Positions 31,301 to 42,273 of a DNA stretch of 64,000 nt are shown here, piece after piece. Where the stretch lies: assembly GCF_021462225.1 (NCBI RefSeq), contig NC_061796.1, positions 48,713,613 to 48,777,612 of the forward strand. Direction: 5' to 3'. Under the pieces are notes generated by a model. That model had not been told where the DNA came from. It saw only the letters and a program-made list of their open reading frames with translations, and did no database searches. This stretch comes from Girardinichthys multiradiatus. Taxonomy: Eukaryota; Chordata; Actinopteri; Cyprinodontiformes; Goodeidae. Both the position numbers and the translations under genes were made by a program. Numbering within the stretch: position 1 is the stretch's first letter; the number at the start of each line of letters is the position of its first letter.

Positions 31301-34300
31301 TAGCAGAATGTCTTAAGAGCATCAGCAGAACCCAGTGATCGGTAACCTGGTTCTTCATTCCAGTCTTGGTCCAACAGCTTGGAAGGATCCGTCTCCTCGG
31401 GTCCTAAAGCAAGTGTGAAGGACCATCACTAGGTTCTGCTCTGAGGATCTACTGGGCTGAGGTGTAAGGCTGAATCTAGTCACAGAGAAGGGGAGGAGCC
31501 TGAGCATGCAGCGCTTTGAATGGTCAGACTGCAGGAGGACAGAAAGCAGTCTGTGTTACACAGCTCTGCACCTAGTCTGATTAGCACAATTAGCATTACT
31601 GAGTTAGCAGGCCTTCCCTTCACTGTGAGAACTTCATTATGTTGCCAACGTTTCCTCATCCAGCATATAAGGTTCCGATCCGTCCAGAGGACGGGTTACC
31701 GATAAAGCCACAGTCTTTACTCAACACGTCTGTTTATTCCTAGATCCCAGAAATAATCCACGGCTGCACTTCATAAAACAGTCGGCCGACGTCTCGATGC
31801 GTCGCTACTTTAAGCTCATAGAAGCAATCAAATTTGTCCGTTCCATCAGCTTGTCCACTGAACAGCAGTACTTTCTGGTACCATCAGAACCAAATGGGCT
31901 TAGATAACACAAGGTCAGTTCTTTGGGCCACATAGGGAGAGATCATCTATAGCAGCAGTTTGATTTGAGGTTCTGACCATCCACAGCTGCCATAATGTCC
32001 ATCAGTCCTGGTTCTCTACAGCGCCCCCTGGAGTCGCAGTATCTGACGGTCCCAGAATGCGGTGCCATGCCGGTCCAGTCCAGTTTGATTCTGTTTTTGT
32101 CCTGAAAGGAGATGGGACAGAGTTGGACTCTAGGATCAGACTGAGTTGTCCCAGAACCCGATCAGTAACAGTTCTATGTTCTCCCTCAGTCCGCCTCCGT
32201 CAAGAAGAACCTACGGCTGTTTAACGGCTTCCCATTTGACGCAGACAGCTTGGAGTTCACCAAGAAACGAGAGAAGATGCTCAGGTAAGTCGGCTACTTA
32301 AAGTTCCTCTCAGATGATTATGGAACATCGGACCAGTTCCTAATCTGATGACGAGGATTTTTAGTCTTGGAGTTGAAGCTCAGTGAAGGAGAAACGTGTT
32401 TAAATCCTGATCCCGGTCCTCAGATCCAATCCACCTTTGTCTCTCCCTTCAGGAACTCCAACCTCAATAACACCAAGCTGAAGCTCATCTGCACCGTTCT
32501 GGATCTGGAGAAGAAGGGAACCCACTTGGATCTCATCGACCGGATCCTCAACTTTCTGATCGCCCCAAAGAACAGCGGGAAGGTGAGCTGTCACATCTGA
32601 CTGTTCATCTCCTTCAGGAAGAAGCTCTTTGTTTCTACACCTTCTCTAAGGGCTTTATCTGTTCGTTCCTCCACAGCGTGCTCCGGTGAAGAAGAAGAGG
32701 AGGTCCAAGAAGAAGCTGTCTGGGAATGACTCCAAAGCCAAGAGCAAACCCAAAGCCAAGACCTCCTCATCCAGCTCCAAAAAGTCCAAAGCAGGAAGTA
32801 AATCCAAAGCTATCGTGATGGACTCCAGCAGTGATGAGGAGGATGAAGAGAAGATGGGCACTTCAGTTGAGGCAGAGGGATCTGATGGAGAGGAGAAACC
32901 CTCAGAGCAGGACGGAGAACAGGAGGAGCAGTCTGACAAGTCAGAGGAGTCTGAAGAGGAGGAGCTGGAGGAGTCTGACGAGGTAGGATCAGCCCGGTTC
33001 CACAGAGTTCTGTTCAGATCAGAACGGTGACAGTGGGATCAGAACATCGTTCACACTACTTACTTATTTGCATCGATGATAACCAGAACTAAAATAGAAA
33101 TCAGCAGAACATAAATGGGTCTGTATGAAAACCCAGAGTCAAATATGCCAGAACCGGCACGTATAGCATGTAGAACACGGTCCAATGGGTTTATTCAAAG
33201 AGACGGGCCTCAGTTCGCTGTCATATGTTGATTATTACACTGGAGATCCAGAATCAACTTCTTCAGCTCACACTCGGTTCTGTGTGGCCCGTTGAATGGA
33301 CAGAATTGGACTTTTTATTTCTTACAGGACCATGACAACAGAACAGGTACTTCCTCCATATGGTTCTGTTTTCACCTGTGAGGTCCTGCTGTGGGTTCCT
33401 TATTTGCTGTCTTGTAATTTCTGGACCCTGGTCCAGTCGGACCTTCTTGGCATCAGGTATCAAACAGGAGGGGATTTCAACCTGAACACTGACCCGTGAC
33501 GTTTGACCTTAAACATCATGTTTCTCAGAAACTGGATTCTGTTTTCGCTTTAGAATCATACATGGACCTTTACGTGTTGAAGTTCAGCACCAGAACTGTG
33601 CTTGGATTAATCAGAACATATGTGCGCTCAGAAGAACTTGTCCTGTTGCCGAGAGGCTTTGGAGAACCACTAAGCTGGAAGTTCTCAGGCTGAACTTTAT
33701 GGACCTTTTGTAAAGTCTTTGAATAAGAAGATAAAAACCTCCAGAACTTCTCTAAAATCCTCAAACAGAAACTTCTCCAAAGTTTGGTTTGATCCAATAA
33801 ATGAGTTGGTTCCTCTGATGGGGCAACAGATTGGACTTCAGAACCAGGCCATGGAGGCTGTGATTTCTTCTCTTCTAGACTGTTGTAATCAACTGTTCAC
33901 ATGTATCAACAAGAAGTTCTGGATCTCCTTGAGTTGGTCCAAACCTCTGCAGTAAAACTGAACCGGAACCAGCAGAAGTCCCATCAATCATTTTTAAAGG
34001 ATCTTAAGGAAAAGCTGGTTTGATGGAAGTTTTCAGCTGCTTTTTAAACGCCATTAAAACTAAAAACTAAAGGTTCAATTAAAACATTCATTAAAATATT
34101 CAAATGTTTCTGCTCTCTTTGAAACGGACTAACTAACATGCAACTCGCCTGCCTCTCAGAACACCAGCTGTACCCGGTGACCTTTAGTTTCCTTCTGGGA
34201 AACAACCAGCATCTGCTGGAAACAGGTGGGGGAGGGGCAGTCTCATTAAAGTCAGTTTAAACCGCAGGAATTCATAGAAGGAGAACATCAGCAGCTTTCA

Positions 34301-37300
34301 TGGACCAGAATGAAATATTAACCTCAGAGAGAAGCTCAGATTCTGGATCTTTCCAGACATTCCCCTCTCCTCACAGAACCGGACCAGTTCATTTATCTGG
34401 CATCATTTCATCTCATTAATGAAACTGTTCTACTGATTCCTTTTCTAACTCAGTCTCTGCTTTCAGACATCATGCTTAGCTTCATTTGTAATCTGGACTG
34501 TTCTGACCCAGACCTTCTGTAGAGTCTTGACACGTTCAAACTGAACTGATTTTGGTTCTTTTTCTGTTAGTCCTCCAAGCCAAAGTCCAGCAGGGGGAAG
34601 AAGAAGAAGAACGCAACAGAGAAGAGGCAGCGAACACCAGCGAAGAAGACGGGGCGTCCCAAGAAAAGAGCAATAAACCATAGGTCAGACGAGTCGGACG
34701 GAGACAGCGATTCTGAGGAGAAGGTACCAAACTCCACTCACCTCCCATCTGAATGACCCAGGATCAGGTTCTAACACCGAGCTCTTCCAATTGTGTTTTA
34801 GCCAAAGAAGAAGAGAGTAGCAGCAGCTAAAACCAAGAAGGCCGACAGCAGCAGTAGCAGCAACAAGAACACCACCAACGCAGGTCAGCTGCAGGTTCTG
34901 CTCAGCAATAGAACCGAGTCATGTAGGCTTTGAACAGAACCACTGCTTCTGTCAAAGCTCTGAGTGCAGAGTTGTGATGTTTTCTGGCGGTTGGGGTGAA
35001 TATTTCATCCAACATCATCAGTAAATGCCACACCGTAGCCCTTTGTCTGCTGTATTAGAACTGAGCTTTGGTTCCAGTAAGCTGTACTGGTCTTCAGAAA
35101 GTAGGTGAATATACTAGAAAAGGTCCTACAGAGGTAACATAAAAAAGCACAAACACCTGCTGCTGGAAGTCCATCCGAAACGTTTCCTGCTGCTTCTTCA
35201 AACTGAGGGTTTGAAGAGTTCATATATGAGCTTAACAAAACGCACGAAAGCCCAGATGATTGGTTCCGTTGTCTGATAGTCGATGAACAAAGTTGATCAT
35301 CACCTCGTTAACCTTCCTTGTGAAACGATCTCAGTAAGTTTCAGCTGATTGCTTTATTTACTGGCCGGCTGTCGGTGTCCTTGAGCAACATGCCGAACCC
35401 TAAGCTTCCTCGCTGGCAGTCTCTGCAGCAGCAGCATCATGCCGTCGCTACGGTGACGGTCTCTGCAGCCGCAGCATCATGCCGTCGCTACGGTGACGGT
35501 CTCTGCAGCCGCAGCATCATGCCGTCGCTACGGTGACGGTCTCTGCAGCCGCAGCATCATGCCGTCGCTACGGTGACGGTCTCTGCAGCCGCAGCATCAT
35601 GCCGTCGCTACGGTGACGGTCTCTGCAGCCGCAGCATCATGCCGTCGCTACGGTGACGGTCTCTGCAGCCGCAGCATCATGCCGTCGCTACGGTGACGGT
35701 CTCTGCAGCCGCAGCATCATGCCGTCGCTACGGTGACGGTCTCTGTAGCCGCAGCATCATGCCGTCGCTACGGTGACGGTCTCTGCAGCCGCAGCATCAT
35801 GCCGTCGCTACGGTGACGGTCTCTGCAGCCGCAGCATCATGCCGTCGCTACGGTGACGGTCTCTGCAGCCGCAGCATCATGCCGTCGCTACGGTGACGGT
35901 CTCTGCAGCCGCAGCATCATGCCGTCGCTACGGTGACGGTCTCTGCAGCCGCAGCATCATGCCGTCGCTACGGTGACGGTCTCTGCAGCCGCAGCATCAT
36001 GCCGTCGCTACGGTGACGGTCTCTGCAGCCGCAGCATCATGCCGTCGCTACGGTGACGGTCTCTGTAGCCGCAGCATCATGCCGTCGCTACGGTGACGGT
36101 CTCTGCAGCCGCAGCATCATGCCGTCGCTACGGTGACGGTCTCTGCAGCCGCAGCATCATGCCGTCGCTACGGTGACGGTCTCTGCAGCAGCAGCATCAT
36201 GCCGTCGCTACGGTGACGGTCTCTGCAGCAGCAGCATCATGCCGTCGCTACGGTGACGGTCTCTGCAGCCGCAGCATCATGCCGTCGCTACGGTGACGGT
36301 CTCTGCAGCAGCAGCATCATGCCGTCGCTACGGTGACGGTCTCTGCAGCCGCAGCATCATGCCGTCGCTACGGTGACGGTCTCTGCAGCCGCAGCATCAT
36401 GCCGTCGCTACGGTGACGGTCTCTGCAGCCGCAGCATCATGCCGTCGCTACGGTGACGGTCTCTGCAGCCGCAGCATCATGCCGTCGCTACGGTGACGGT
36501 CTCTGCAGCAGCAGCATCATGCCGTCGCTACAGTGACAGTCTCTGCAGCCGCAGCATCATGCCGTCGCTACGGTGACGGTCTCTGCAGCCGCAGCATCAT
36601 GCCGTCGCTACGGTGACGGTCTCTGCAGCAGCAGCATCATGCCGTCGCTACGGTGACGGTCTCTGCAGCCGCAGCATCATGCCGTCGCTACGGTGACGGT
36701 CTCTGCAGCCGCAGCATCATGCCGTCGCTACGGTGACGGTCTCTGCAGCAGCAGCATCATGCCGTCGCCGGGGTGACGGTCTCTGCAGCAGCAGCATCAT
36801 GCCGTCGCTACGGTGACGGTCTCTGCAGCCGTAGCATCATGCCGTCGCTACGGTGACGGTCTCTGCAGCAGCAGCATCATGCCGTCGCTACGGTGACGGT
36901 CTCTGCAGCCGCAGCATCATGCCGTCGCCGGGGTGACGGTCTCTGCAGCAGCAGCATCATGCCGTCGCTACGGTGACGGTCTCTGCAGCCGCAGCATCAT
37001 GCCGTCGCTACGGTGACGGTCTCTGCAGCCGCAGCATCATGCCGTCGCTACGGTGACGGTCTCTGCAGCCGCAGCATCATGCCGTCGCTACGGTGACGGT
37101 CTCTGCAGCCGCAGCGTCATGCCGTCGCCGGGGTGACGGTCTCTGCAGCCACAGCATCATGCCGTCGCTACGGAGACGGTCTCTGCAGCCGCAGCATCAT
37201 GCCGTCGCTACGGAGACGGTCTCTGCAGCCGCAGCATCATGCCGTCGCCGGGGTGACGGTCTCTGCAGCAGCAGCATCATGCCGTCGCTACGGTGACGGT

Positions 37301-40300
37301 CTCTGCAGCAGCAGCATCATGCCGTCATACTAGAGGTAACATAAAAAAAGCACGTTCACCTACTTTCTGAATACCAGTACACCTTACTGCAGAGACCGTC
37401 GCCGTGGTGACGGTCTCCGCAGCTGACCTTTGGTTTCTCTGCAGCTGAGGACAGCTCTGACGACGATGAGCCGCTCATCAGGATTATAAAGAAAGCTCCA
37501 ACAGATGATCAGCTAAAGAAGATTGTGGAGAACCTCTTGAAGGAGGCAAACCTGGAGGAGATGACCATGAAGCAGATCTGTCAGAAGGTAAGCATCCTCC
37601 TGCTGGTTCCTGCTGTTGTACGACTCCATGAAACCGTTTATTCATTCTAACTTTGTTTCCAACCAAAACGGTTTATAATTATGGAGGACTTCAATAACTG
37701 GAGTCACAAATGAGTGCAGTGGTTCAGCAGAACATTTATTTATTTAAAAGTATTTACATGTCATAGTTTTTATTACATTTTGCGGCACAAGTGACTTTTA
37801 TTTTGTAAGTTGACTGACAGGAAACGGGGTGGAAAGACAAAGGAAGACATGCAGCAAAGATCAACGGGCCGGGACTCGAACCCGTGACGACTGCCTTTCG
37901 TAGATGGGTGGCGTGCTTTAGCCCGGTGCTACCGCTGTGCCCTTACATGTCATTATGCTTAAAGAACAAAAAACATTATGTACACATCAAATAATCTGTC
38001 ATGTTCAATGATTCAAAGTTTTAGAGCTGAACTCTTCAACTAAATGCGTCTCATAAAGAAACCTAAACCCTGCCAACATGCAATCTAGAGCACGTTTACC
38101 TATGTTCATTTTCCTTCCATCGTTCACACATCTCCATTACAGGACATGATTGTTGGTCCTTTTGTGATTAGCTCTCATGTTCTGGAATATCTGATTCTGG
38201 ACCTTCGAGACCTGACCCAAAGTGGTCATCACATCCATCCTTGCAGACGAGATCCAGAAAAGTTATTCTCTGAATTCATAAAAAATGCTGAGGTTCTGCC
38301 CTACACTCGGCACTAAGCTTTGAGCTTTTATATTTTTACGGAGGAGTCTTCTTACCGTGGCTGACGTTGGGATTTTTTTCTGTCTCTGTGGAGAGCCGAG
38401 CTCCACCTAACCAGGTAACTACAGCTATAGGTGGCTGCAGCAGCCAGAATACTTCAGAAACTACTATACATTCTTCCCTGCTTGCCGACATGCGTGAATT
38501 CAGTGAGATTCCACGTTTTGCTGTGGACTCTGTCCACATCGCCCCCTGCTGGTTCCTCCTCACCTGACTCTGAGACTCCTGTGTTTCAGGTGTTCGACAC
38601 GTATCCAGAACACGACCTGAGCGGCAGGAAGGACTTCATCAAACAGACCGTCAAGACTGTAAGTTTCATCGTCGACACATATCGACATGACAACGCTCAT
38701 GCTTCTGTTGCAGCTCTGGGTCAGATGGTTCGGATTCACAGAGCAGATCTTCAGTCAGTCAGTTCAACACGTAAGAGACCTCTCAGGAACCGTAGCAAAC
38801 AGCAGAACCAAAGCATAAAGAGTTCAGACTGAGATCAGGGGCCATGAAGGTGTCCCTTAGATGATTCTCTTGCATTTCATGCTCCTCAGTGCTCAGACCG
38901 ATGAGCTTTTCCATCTACAGGTGACAGAAAGAACCTCAGTCAGATGGAAAGTGTGAAACTTCTTCTGTTTCTATCAGTTTGAAATGTGCTACGTTATTGT
39001 ATGAGGCTAAATGTGATTCAGTTTAAACCATAAAAACACAAGTCCATGAAGAAACATCAGGTTTGATGCTCCATGGATTCAATAAATGGAATATTTCAGT
39101 GGATTCATGTGAGTTGTAGTTCTCTGTAGTTTATTGTTGTCCATTGAAAAAGTTTCAATGTGGATTCAACACATTTTCACGGCAGGTTCATTTGTGTATG
39201 TGCCGAGTTTTGGTGAAACCTTGTGCCACACACGCTTCACACATGAGGCCTCTGAAGTTTGGTTTCAGAGCTCAGTTTGAGGAGCAGAGATGTTTCTGAC
39301 TGCTGCTCCCAGATCAGTCAGGCAACATCTGCCGGTCCCTGAAACCAAAAGTTGTTCCTGTGGACAGTCAGGGTTCTGAATGATCTTGTGGCTGTTCCAG
39401 CAGAAATGTTTTTAGTGTCAGATACTGGTGACCTGGTTATGGAGACATGATGCAGATGTTCCACCAGGATCTGGAGAAACTCATCCATGTGTTTATCTGA
39501 ACTGATCACTGCAGGTTCTTCACAGATCTGCCTAAAAAGGTCCATCAGACAGCTGCAGTCTATCCAGAACGCTGCTACCTGGTCCTCACTAGAACCTAGA
39601 AGGTAGAGAACATCAGTCCAGTTCTAAAGTCCTTCCACTGGTTCCCTGGACCTCAGAGAAGAGACTTTAAAATCCTTCTGTTAGTTTCTAAGTCACTGAA
39701 TGGCTTAGCACCAAAATACAGTAAAGATCTACTGCTGTTGAATCAACCTTCTAAACCACTCAGGTCTTCTGGTTCCAGTCTACTCTGGATCTCCAGAACC
39801 ACAACCAAACATGGAGAAGCAGCATTCAGTTCTTCTGCTCTGAAAAATCTGGAACACACTTGCAGAACCCTGCAGAGATGCTGAATCCCTGAGTTCCTTT
39901 CAATCAAGTTTAAAACCTATTAGTTCTATTTAAACTATGAACTAAAACATCATTAGTCTCAGTCGGTGGTCCACCTGCCTCCATTAGAACACTGAAAGTG
40001 TGCTTTGATGTTCTGTTCAGGTGAAGCTGTTTGAATCGTTTGCTGCTGAATGTTCTACATATAAATGTTCCTTACATTGAAAACTTCCCGTCCAGGGTCA
40101 TGGAGTACTGGGGTAGTAGAGGAAGGTTCTGAACTCCAAAACGAACCTAAAACTCCAGTTTTGAATGAAGAATAGACTTCAGGATCATCAGTTCATCACA
40201 TTCTGGAACCAGGTTCTGCTTGAGTTCTGCAGTGGATCAGTATTACCCAGCAGGGGGCGTCGTGTTCTGACACAAACAGGAAGTGTGTTCAGCAGCAGTC

Positions 40301-40625
40301 AGAGCTCCAAATGAACCAACTGTCTGACCCAGTTTGAGATCTTCATGGTGTCCTCCTTATTGTTCTGATCTCCTGTCTGTCTCCTCACAGTTCATCACAT
40401 GAAGATGCTGCAGGACTCCATCACATCTCCACCATATTTCTACATGTTATTTAGTTTTATTTAGTGTTTTCTTCGTGAAGCTGTTTTATCAGATTCCAGA
40501 TGGTTGCTGCGCCCTGCAGGATGGTTCCTCTCTGCATCAGGTCAAACCTTCATCAACAGTCCGTCAGGAAAATGTCGGCCTAATTCTCTTTTCTTAATAA
40601 ATTTCTACATTTTATAACAAAACTG
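28200..40625 (+). CDS. dek: dek: chromatin architectural protein DEK
   Basis: Coding exons: 29899-30205, 30291-30400, 32190-32284, 32453-32582, 32677-32982, 34571-34723, 34802-34883, 37445-37587, 38590-38658, 40391-40402, all in phase with GT-AG introns. The total is 468 residues, or 436 if an in-frame 96-nt intron at 30011-30106 is removed (human DEK is 375). Domains in order: acidic/variable N-terminus; IIEGKRAKKTVERL and the pseudo-SAP region; SAP domain ~172-211 (LICTVLDLEKKGTHLDLIDRI); long acidic Ser/Asp/Glu region ~230-316; Lys-rich region with GRPKKR and PKKKRV; C-terminal DEK_C domain ~405-468 (TMKQICQKVFDTYPEHDL). DEK binds DNA and histones in the nucleus and affects DNA topology and splicing (family knowledge). 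The gene is complete in the window. Confidence 0.95.
28761..29879 (+). other. dek: dek intron 1 remainder
   Basis: Intron 1 spans 28313-29879. It holds a retroposon 3' tail at about 29287-29345 ('gctttattggccaagg', 'caaggaatttgacttg'). Nothing else is recognised. Confidence 0.6.
29880..30205 (+). CDS. dek: dek exon 2 (start codon, N-terminus, optional 96-nt intron)
   Basis: The start ATG at 29899 (MGDVVEEAMDSS) follows the acceptor at 29879. The exon ends at GTCG/GTAAAA (30205). An internal segment 30011-30106 begins GTATTC after ATATCAG and ends CCTGCTGCAG; its length of 96 is a multiple of three and it has no stop, so it may be a small intron or retained coding sequence. The conserved GEIIEGKRAKKTVERL block follows. 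Confidence 0.85.
30291..30400 (+). CDS. dek: dek exon 3 (pseudo-SAP region)
   Basis: Acceptor TTTTCAG at 30290; donor AAAG/GTAAAA at 30400. It encodes RGDKLGDIPRTNYEIN and KADELKLLHSILFDRPGK, aligning with the conserved block before the DEK SAP domain. Confidence 0.92.
30401..32189 (+). other. dek: dek intron 3
   Basis: 1.8 kb of intron with a short (TA)n run near 31075-31088. No exon or transposon could be recognised. Confidence 0.6.
32190..32284 (+). CDS. dek: dek exon 4
   Basis: Acceptor CCCTCAG at 32189; donor TCAG/GTAAGT at 32284. It encodes SASVKKNLRLFNGFPFDADS, matching the DEK NGFPF motif. Confidence 0.93.
32453..32582 (+). CDS. dek: dek exon 5 (SAP domain)
   Basis: Acceptor CCTTCAG at 32452; donor GAAG/GTGAGC at 32582. 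It encodes the helix-extended-loop-helix DNA-binding SAP domain (LKLICTVLDLEKKG, then IDRILNFLIAPKNSGK). Confidence 0.95.
32677..32982 (+). CDS. dek: dek exon 6 (basic then acidic low-complexity region)
   Basis: Acceptor TCCACAG at 32676; donor CGAG/GTAGGA at 32982. It starts with a Lys-rich tract (VKKKRRSKKKL), then changes to a Ser/Asp/Glu stretch (DSSSDEEDEE and beyond) typical of DEK phosphorylation regions. Confidence 0.92.
32983..34570 (+). other. dek: dek intron 6
   Basis: 1.6 kb with no recognisable element. Short ORFs here have no motif. Confidence 0.6.
34571..34723 (+). CDS. dek: dek exon 7 (Lys/Arg-rich, AT-hook-like)
   Basis: Acceptor TCTGTTAG at 34570; donor GAAG/GTACCA at 34723. 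It encodes SSKPKSSRGKKKK, then KKTGRPKKR, then HRSDESDGDSDSEEK. GRPKKR resembles the core of an AT-hook. The assignment as coding rests on phase continuity and open frame. Confidence 0.85.
34802..34883 (+). CDS. dek: dek exon 8 (NLS-like PKKKRV)
   Basis: Acceptor TTTTAG at 34801; donor GCAG/GTCAGC at 34883. It encodes PKKKRVAAAKTKKADSSSS and joins in phase to exon 9. Confidence 0.85.
35084..35150. repeat. Left flank arm of the 40-bp array
   Basis: 35084-35108 (gtactggtcttcagaaag...) is the reverse complement, with one visible mismatch, of 37356-37380. 'atactag' and 'aggtaacataaaaaagcac' (35111-35150) occur in direct orientation at 37327-37353. Confidence 0.8.
35416..37326. repeat. 40-bp minisatellite in dek intron 8, about 48 units
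   Basis: The unit is gccgtcgctacggtgacggt followed by ctctgcagccgcagcatcat. The left part (about 35460-36180) is almost uniform, with single-base 'ctgtagcc' variants at 35745 and 36065 (320 bp, eight units apart). The right part carries interspersed 'gcagca gcagcat', 'gccggggtg' and 'cggagacgg' variants. 40 is not a multiple of 3, so ORFs crossing it are incidental. Confidence 0.97.
37327..37430. repeat. Right flank arm and palindromic unit before dek exon 9
   Basis: 37327-37380 carries the partner arm. Then gagaccgtc and gacggtctc (about 37393-37418) form a hairpin around gccgtggt, i.e. one inverted array half-unit facing a direct one. It ends about 20 bp before the exon 9 acceptor. Confidence 0.8.
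37445..37587 (+). CDS. dek: dek exon 9 (start of DEK_C domain)
   Basis: Acceptor TCTGCAG at 37444; donor GAAG/GTAAGC at 37587. It encodes EDSSDDDEPLIRIIKKAPT and LKKIVENLLKEANLEEMTM, closely matching the DEK C-terminal winged-helix-like domain. It lies just after the intron minisatellite and a palindromic unit. Confidence 0.95.
37765..37942 (-). mobile_element. tRNA-derived SINE with 11-bp target duplication
   Basis: On the minus strand the head is tRNA-like, with a box B ggttcgagtcc around 37875, followed by a 'tgctgcatgtcttcc' body and a 'cctgtcagtc' plus 'aataaaagtcactt' tail. The flanks are TTACATGTCAT at 37754-37764 and 37943-37953, perfect copies. It lies in dek intron 9. Confidence 0.85.
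38590..38658 (+). CDS. dek: dek exon 10
   Basis: Acceptor GTTTCAG at 38589; donor GACT/GTAAGT at 38658. It encodes VFDTYPEHDLSGRKDFI and KQTVKT. Confidence 0.95.
39475..40085 (+). mobile_element. Degenerate L2-type LINE, RT C-terminal part
   Basis: The plus strand reads broken pieces of the L2 C-terminal region: 'IRQLQSIQNAA', a 'LKSLHWLP'-like area near 39630, 'KIWNTL', and 'LSSFQSSLK'. There are many stops and frameshifts. It lies in dek intron 10 (38659-40390). Confidence 0.7.
40391..40402 (+). CDS. dek: dek exon 11 (last codons, stop)
   Basis: Acceptor CCTCACAG at 40390. The codons FIT and a TGA stop finish the protein, equivalent to the short final coding exon after TVKE in mammals. 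The 3' UTR follows, with AATAAA at 40596-40601. Confidence 0.85.
   Translation, partial: FIT
40596..40601 (+). promoter_or_regulatory. dek: dek polyadenylation signal
   Basis: AATAAA lies 194 bp after the stop, followed by a T-rich stretch and a GT-rich stretch (aaactgtgttggagtgg), a normal arrangement. Confidence 0.75.
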
Positions 40626-42273
40626 TGTTGGAGTGGTTTGATTTCAGAAGAAACGTGAAGCTGTTGTTGAATCTGATTCTTTCTTCCATCAGTTTGGGAA
40701 GGTGTAAAGCTCATCTCACCTGCAGCCTTGTAGGTGTTGCTCACCTGGATTCAATTCAGTTTATTCATATAGCACCAATTAACAACACATGTCGTCTCAA
40801 GGTTCTTCACAACAGTCAGGTTCATACATTCCAATTAATCGTAACCATTGAACAGTTCAGTCAGATTCAGTTATTTATTCAAATTGGATAAAAAGTTTTT
40901 CTATCTAAGGAAACCCAGCAGATTGCATCCAGTCAGTGACTTGCAGCATTCACTCCTCCTGGATGAGCATGTAGAGACAGTGGACAGTCACTGGGGTTGA
41001 CTTTGCAGCAATCCCTCATACTGAGCATGCATGTAGCGACAGTGGAGAGGAAAAACTCCCTTTTAACAGGAAGAAACCTCCAGCAGAACCAGAACCAGGC
41101 TCAGTGTGAGCAGGCCATCTGCCACGACCTGACTGGAGGTTTGAGAGAACAGAGCAGAGACACAAAGAGAACAAAGAAGCACTGATCCAGGAGTACTTTC
41201 TATGGGAAGGAAAAGTAAATGTTAATGGATGTAGCTCCTTTAGTCGTTTCATCTAGAAAGAAAGAACAGATAAACTCTGATCCAGTTTTCAAGGTTAGAG
41301 TCTGAAAGAGAGCACATAGAGTTAGTCACAGTAGAAGCTCAGTCAGTAGCCATGTCTAGGAGAGAGAAAGGGTTAAACACTAAAAGACAGGGCTATGTGG
41401 ATCATCTGTAGAAGGTGAGCATTAAGTTGTTGCCAGCAGAAGCTCGGATGATGCTGCTCTCCAGAAAGGTGTCACAGGTAGACACAGAGTCAGGCCAGGT
41501 GTAGCTTCTAGGAAGAGAAAAGAGAGAGAACATGAAGTCAAAAGCTGAAATAACAGCAAATAATGCAAAATTGGAGAGTAGTGTGAGAATGTAGCGAAGA
41601 GGGTGAAAGTGGTCATTATGTCCTCCAGCAGCCTAAGCCTATAGCAGCATAACTACAGAGATAGCTCAGGATAACCTAAGACATTCTAACTATAAGCTTT
41701 ATCAAAAAGGAAAGTTTTAAGCCTAGCCTTAAAAGTAGACAGGGTGTCTGCCTCACGGACTAAAACTGGGAGCTGGTTCCACAGGAGAGGAGCCTGATAA
41801 CTAAAGGATCTGCCTCCCATTCTACTTCTAGAGACTCTAGGAACCACCAGTAAACCTGCAGTCTGAGAACAAAGTGCTCTGTTAGGAACATATGGACCAA
41901 TCAGATCTCTGATGTATGATGGAGCTAGATCATTAAGGGCTTTATATGTGAGGAGGAGAATTTTAAATTATATTCTGGATTTAACAGGGAGCCAATGAAG
42001 GGAAGCTAAAATAGGAGAAATATGATCTCTCTTTTTAATTTTCATCAGAACTCTTGCTGCAGCATTTTGAATCAGCTGAAGGCTTTTAACTGCATTTTGT
42101 GGACATCCTGATAGTAAAGAATTACAATAGTCCAGCCTTGAAGTAACAAATGCATGGACTAGTTTTTCAGCAGTCACTCCTGGACAGGATATTTCTAATT
42201 TATGGCAATGTTCTGGAGGATGAAAGAAGGAAATCCTAGAAACCTGTTTAATATGGGATTTAAATGACATGTC

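Noticed and set aside
35416..37326. CRISPR-like repeat array
   Set aside because: The 40-bp units are directly adjacent with no unique spacers, in a eukaryotic intron. It is a minisatellite.
37093..37333. ORFs of 66-67 residues in the dek intron array
   Set aside because: The period of 40 cycles all three frames; the open stretches are a by-product of the repeat.
37765..37942. Functional tRNA gene
   Set aside because: A tRNA-like head with box B is present, but it is joined to a SINE body and tail and framed by target duplications.
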